Assembly: GCA_002696025.1 (NCBI GenBank) | Contig: NZQU01000080.1 | Span: 7,169 to 25,463 of the forward strand | Length of the DNA: 18,295 nucleotides | DNA from: Crocinitomicaceae bacterium | Lineage (GTDB): Bacteria > Bacteroidota > Bacteroidia > Flavobacteriales_D > Crocinitomicaceae | Direction of reading: 5' to 3' | Part shown: positions 14,568 through 18,295 of the stretch, piece by piece | Layout of the letters: each line of letters opens with the position of its first letter | How positions within the stretch are numbered: position 1 is the stretch's first letter | Program-made: the position numbers and the translations under genes | Notes under the pieces: model-generated | Database searches by the model: none | Told to the model about the DNA's origin: nothing | What the model saw: only the letters and a program-made list of their open reading frames with translations

Positions 14568-17500
14568 TTACCTAATCAAATACATCTTTCCAAATCCTTT
14601 GTGAATATAATTATCAGTGTTGGTAGGTAAGGTATTGACATCCTGACCATTTATTTTCATTTTAACCCTATAAAGATAAACGCCATTAGCCAATTGGTCA
14701 CCAAACTGATCTTTTCCATCCCAAGCAAAATCAGATATATTTCTTCCAATAAATATGGGGCCTATTTCATTTTCATCAATTTCTCTAACAACTCGACCAT
14801 TGATATTCATTATTTGAATTTGCAAATCGTCCGGTATTAAATCACCCGTTAATGTAAATACAAATCTAGTACTTGTAGAAAAAGGATTAGGATAATTAAT
14901 TATTTGAGAAACCATAGACTCATGAATAACTTCAAACTCTATTTGATAAGCATAATCTCCTGATGCATTTCCTGATTTATCAGAGCCTTCAATTAATATT
15001 GAGTACATCCCTGATTTTTCAAAATAAGCAGGATAAATTATTTTGAATCTTTTGTTTTGGGAATTTGCAGGAATCCATTGCATAATGGTAACTCCCATTT
15101 GATTAACAAATGGAATTCGTTTTTGAATACCATCAGGATCTGTAAGGTAAATAGCAAATAAGGCAGTATCTGCATCCTCATTCATTATTAAATATTCATT
15201 CTCATCTTTTAAAGAAATGACAAGTTCAGTAGTCGGAGCTATAATATCTTCGTTTAAAATATGACGGCCATTAAAAGTCACATCTAAAATTGGGTTTTCA
15301 TCCTCTCTAGAAACATAAAAAGGCATTTGAAGAATATTATTTAAATGGCTTAATTCTGGCTGGTCAGTTATTGTATTGGTCTGATCTATATATGGATTAA
15401 CCTCCATCCATAAATAGTTAATTCCTTCAAGTCCAAGTGTATTGATATCAACAGTATCTCTTAATGTTTCATTTACCCTCAATGAATCTCGTCTTGAATA
15501 TGGAATGATGTGTTTGTTTTGATTTTTATCAATAACAAAATAATTAATCAACAATGAGTCCATAGGCAATTGGCTAATATTTGAAACATCAATAGCAAAT
15601 TGAGCTACCTGACCTTCTTGTAAAGTATCTGAACCTGGCAACCATGTATATCCATTGGTACCATCAATTGCTGCCTCTGGAAATGGCTCATATAAAACAT
15701 GCCAAAAATCAATTTGAGCAGGGGTTTGATTAATCGCATCAACATAATCAGATGAAAGCTTAATATATGGAAATTGATTCGCATCAATTAAATTATTTAA
15801 CATTAAAATAGAATCAAATGAAGTAAATGAAGTATCAATTGAGTATTGATAATTTCCGGAGTAATCATATAACATTATTTTAAGATCTGTGGTATCCCCA
15901 GTAATTAAATCAACAGAATTTTGCTTCCAATAAATTGACTCCCAATTTGCAGAAGGACCAATAATTGGGGAGGTTTCATTACCAGCATATTGTTGCCCTG
16001 TTAATATTGTATCGAGATAAATAGCTTCATTGTTTTGCTGAAAATGTTCAACAACAAAACTTGGATCTCCTTTTCTTGTCAAAAAGATAAAGGGCTTATT
16101 GGGAAGTCCAGGGGCGATAGTAGTAGAACCTAAATTGGCAAATGTAGAATAAAGTTGAGGTTGATTGGCATCCCAATAGTCATATCGATTTGACATTGGA
16201 GTATAAATAAGTATATAATCACCATTTGGAACAATGTTTTCAATTAAATTTCTAAAATCAATCATTTGCTGAACATTGTTTTGATTGAATGTAAAAAACT
16301 TCATTGGACGAGTCTGGCAATTCTCATTGTCATTAGCATTCCCAAAATTATTATTCATATTTTGATTTGTAGGCACATGCCTGGTTTCCCAAGGAAGCAA
16401 AGTTGTTTTATCAATAATAGCTACATGAAATTTATTTGGGCAATTACAAATGCCATATTCTTGTTGTTCATCACTTAAATACCAGGCATTTTCAAAAATT
16501 TGAGATACATCATCACAAGGAGCTGAATTGGTTAAACAAGAGATTGTTTTAACAAAAGGTTCAAAAATCCTTTGATTAGATAATGTATCCAAAAGAACTC
16601 CATAACTAGAATTGTCTGTAAATTGAAAGAAATCATCTTGCCCCCAACCTGTTTTATTTGATATATATTGAAAAGAACTTCTTTTCCATAATGGATTCGG
16701 TTCATCAATTGCTACCCTCCAATAATAAACAGTACTGTCTTCAAGGATGATCGGACTTGAAGTATTTGAGGGTACAGAAATCCAATCATTAGATGAAACA
16801 GACTTAACTCCGCCATATCCAGACAATTGATAATAACGATGGTATGGAGAGTTAAATAGATAAGTTGTGTCTATTTCAAATCTATAAGTCGTGAAATTAG
16901 CCAATGGGTTTATAGTTGATGCAAACAAAGAAATTGTATCGTTCCCAACTACCGCGAAGTTATGAGGAATAATGGGCTGAATACCATCTATATCTATAAA
17001 GAAATTCTTAGACTTTATATTGTTACTTATTTCGTCATATTGCTCTCCAATTATTGAAGGTATATCTGCAGCAACATCAAATTGATTAAGACCAATTCCT
17101 ATTGTGGGCTGTAGTGGTAATTTTAATAAAACTGAAGTATCATAATTTAGTTTTGGAATAAGAAAATGATAAATAGAGTCTGTTGAAGAACCAGGAAAGT
17201 TTCTGGTAATTTGAAGGTCAAAAGTATCAACTATTGATTTTCCAAGATTAATTAGTTTGACAGAAACATCTATTGAATCAGTAGTTAAAGTAACAACTTG
17301 GGGTTCAATAGAAATATTTGATTCTAACAACTCTATTTCAGGTCTGTTATGGTAATTTGACTTTAAAAGAGGATCTCCATGAAGATTCATTTGTAAAAAA
17401 GTTGTTTGATCAAACTCATTTGATGAACTTGACAAATAAATATCAATACAGTTTCTTACATGTTCAGAAAAAGTACCGCCATAATTTAATTTTGAAAGTT

Positions 17501-18295
17501 GTTCATATAATTCTTTAGAGAATTCAAATAGAGGTGTTGGATATCCTAAACTAATACTTCCAATATATGCTATTACACCAGCATTAGGAGTTAAAACAAA
17601 TTCCTCTGACTTAGACACTGTACTTTGAAATAAATTTCCGTTATAACAAGAGTTAGCAAGCAATAAAGGATATTTACCCTCATTATCCCAATATGTTGGT
17701 TCATCAAGATTAATGTCAAAACCACTAGATGTTGATGAAGCATGACCAAAAAATGTCATCATTGAAACACCATTGCTAATGCGATCTTTAACATTTTGAA
17801 GCTCTAATGGTGAAATAGGATTACCCGTTTCTTTTGCAACCAAAGTAACGTTGGCTCCAAAATCATCTTGCTCAATGATTCCTGCCAAAGTATTTAAATT
17901 TAACTGAAAAGCTTGCTGTTCCACAAAATTATTTCCACCAGAAAAATGCATGATTTGTTTTTGCCAATCTTTGCTGACAAAATCATAAGGCATGTTTTGG
18001 TTTTGTTCCAATTCATATTTCTTTACTTTATTTAAATAATCAATAAGTTCTTGATTGTTTTTTGCAGCTATTCTTCCTGTTGGTATAATGGGAGTGAATT
18101 TATCAAATCCTGAAAATGATGAGTTTGAAGTAATACACGCATCACATGATGGCTGACCAAAAGATGGCATGAGAGAATTTTGAAAATTAAGAGGGTTTTT
18201 TCTAGATCCAAGTCCTGATGAAAGGTTAGACTGAATATTTGACTCTCTGATTCCTTTTCCTATTAAAAAAAGCGCAGAAGGATTGTTACTTGAAG
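14568..18295 (-). CDS. C25 (gingipain-like) cysteine peptidase with T9SS C-terminal domain, PorU2-like (N-terminus missing)
   Basis: A frame open from the right edge encodes at least 1,241 residues; the N-terminus lies outside the window. Numbering from the internal Met at 18170, the C25 domain shows LPTGRIAAKN-like IIPTGRIAAKN (28-38), catalytic His143 in FFGHASS, catalytic Cys175 in LANSCYNG and NLHGDPLL, so the active-site dyad is intact. CARDB-like beta domains follow (about 285-390 and 830-945), with a possible ILEI/FAM3-like domain between them (about 578-715). The last 109 residues begin NYPNPFSTSTRFVFTLTG and end GFGKMYLIR: a FlgD-like fold and T9SS type A sorting signal. The protein should cross the outer membrane by the type IX system. 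C25 domain plus this tail resembles proteins annotated as PorU2-type sortases; a secreted protease is the alternative. No other T9SS gene is in the window. Confidence 0.9.
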   Translation of the reverse strand, partial: SSNNPSALFLIGKGIRESNIQSNLSSGLGSRKNPLNFQNSLMPSFGQPSCDACITSNSSFSGFDKFTPIIPTGRIAAKNNQELIDYLNKVKKYELEQNQNMPYDFVSKDWQKQIMHFSGGNNFVEQQAFQLNLNTLAGIIEQDDFGANVTLVAKETGNPISPLELQNVKDRISNGVSMMTFFGHASSTSSGFDINLDEPTYWDNEGKYPLLLANSCYNGNLFQSTVSKSEEFVLTPNAGVIAYIGSISLGYPTPLFEFSKELYEQLSKLNYGGTFSEHVRNCIDIYLSSSSNEFDQTTFLQMNLHGDPLLKSNYHNRPEIELLESNISIEPQVVTLTTDSIDVSVKLINLGKSIVDTFDLQITRNFPGSSTDSIYHFLIPKLNYDTSVLLKLPLQPTIGIGLNQFDVAADIPSIIGEQYDEISNNIKSKNFFIDIDGIQPIIPHNFAVVGNDTISLFASTINPLANFTTYRFEIDTTYLFNSPYHRYYQLSGYGGVKSVSSNDWISVPSNTSSPIILEDSTVYYWRVAIDEPNPLWKRSSFQYISNKTGWGQDDFFQFTDNSSYGVLLDTLSNQRIFEPFVKTISCLTNSAPCDDVSQIFENAWYLSDEQQEYGICNCPNKFHVAIIDKTTLLPWETRHVPTNQNMNNNFGNANDNENCQTRPMKFFTFNQNNVQQMIDFRNLIENIVPNGDYILIYTPMSNRYDYWDANQPQLYSTFANLGSTTIAPGLPNKPFIFLTRKGDPSFVVEHFQQNNEAIYLDTILTGQQYAGNETSPIIGPSANWESIYWKQNSVDLITGDTTDLKIMLYDYSGNYQYSIDTSFTSFDSILMLNNLIDANQFPYIKLSSDYVDAINQTPAQIDFWHVLYEPFPEAAIDGTNGYTWLPGSDTLQEGQVAQFAIDVSNISQLPMDSLLINYFVIDKNQNKHIIPYSRRDSLRVNETLRDTVDINTLGLEGINYLWMEVNPYIDQTNTITDQPELSHLNNILQMPFYVSREDENPILDVTFNGRHILNEDIIAPTTELVISLKDENEYLIMNEDADTALFAIYLTDPDGIQKRIPFVNQMGVTIMQWIPANSQNKRFKIIYPAYFEKSGMYSILIEGSDKSGNASGDYAYQIEFEVIHESMVSQIINYPNPFSTSTRFVFTLTGDLIPDDLQIQIMNINGRVVREIDENEIGPIFIGRNISDFAWDGKDQFGDQLANGVYLYRVKMKINGQDVNTLPTNTDNYIHKGFGKMYLIR

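Noticed and set aside
14568..18170. The C25 gene starting at the ATG at 18170
   Set aside because: The frame stays open without a stop to the window edge, and the upstream residues (ALFLIGKG...) fit the conserved start of the C25 domain, so the Met is internal and the gene is truncated by the window.
1..18295. CRISPR arrays, insertion sequences, tRNA or rRNA genes, toxin-antitoxin pairs, phage genes
   Set aside because: No regularly spaced repeats, transposase motifs, cloverleaf-like structures, small paired frames or phage proteins were seen on either strand.

Overview
The window is compact, AT-rich chromosomal DNA (roughly 30% G+C by eye) from a member of the Bacteroidota, most likely a flavobacterium-like lineage. 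This rests on a C-terminal type IX secretion (T9SS) sorting domain on a C25 peptidase, a TonB-dependent receptor with an N-terminal carboxypeptidase-regulatory-like domain, the roughly 310-residue LpxD paralogue typical of this phylum, an HTH-less sigma-54 activator, almost no Shine-Dalgarno sequences, and matches to the Bacteroidota -7 element TAnnTTTG. No gene-free stretch exceeds about 110 bases. I see no tRNA, rRNA, insertion sequence, phage gene or CRISPR array. Layout: (1) 1-147, the 3' end of ftsK, with a small hairpin over its stop codon. (2) 209-4457, a tight plus-strand set of three hydrolases: a lipoprotein M1 aminopeptidase of the LTA4-hydrolase type, an M20-type PepD dipeptidase, and an alpha/beta-fold serine hydrolase. 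Gaps are 5 bases and then a 1-base overlap, so this looks like a peptide-catabolism operon. (3) 4508-7159, a TonB-dependent outer-membrane receptor of unknown substrate. (4) 7161-9334, on the minus strand, a sigma-54-type response regulator followed 11 bases later by glycerol-3-phosphate dehydrogenase gpsA. (5) 9444-12296, an iron-siderophore/cobalamin-type ABC importer (lipoprotein, permease, ATPase) with overlapping genes. (6) 12407-14567, an LpxD-like acyltransferase overlapping a GAF-SpoIIE (PP2C) phosphatase. (7) 14568 to the right edge, on the minus strand, a large C25 cysteine peptidase with a T9SS/FlgD-like C-terminus, most like the PorU2-type proteins of this phylum and truncated at its N-terminus by the window. 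How the genes fit together: the first operon releases amino acids from peptides. The TonB receptor and the ABC importer could form an outer/inner-membrane uptake route for an iron chelate or corrinoid, but they are separated by the minus-strand pair and the link is only inferred. Two regulators are present, the sigma-54 response regulator and the PP2C phosphatase, and neither has its expected partner (histidine kinase, or anti-sigma kinase and antagonist) in the window. Most of the content is ordinary core genome, and I do not see a convincing new multi-gene system. The observation I rate highest is an 8-base G tract in the linker of the HTH-less sigma-54 response regulator. Gain or loss of one G would cut the protein to a receiver-only form of about 146 or 153 residues, so it is a candidate phase-variation switch. 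Next are an apparent ILEI/FAM3-like domain inside the C25 protein, non-canonical coupling residues in both membrane-coupled subunits of the importer, and two convergent gene pairs whose stop codons are 0 or 1 base apart.
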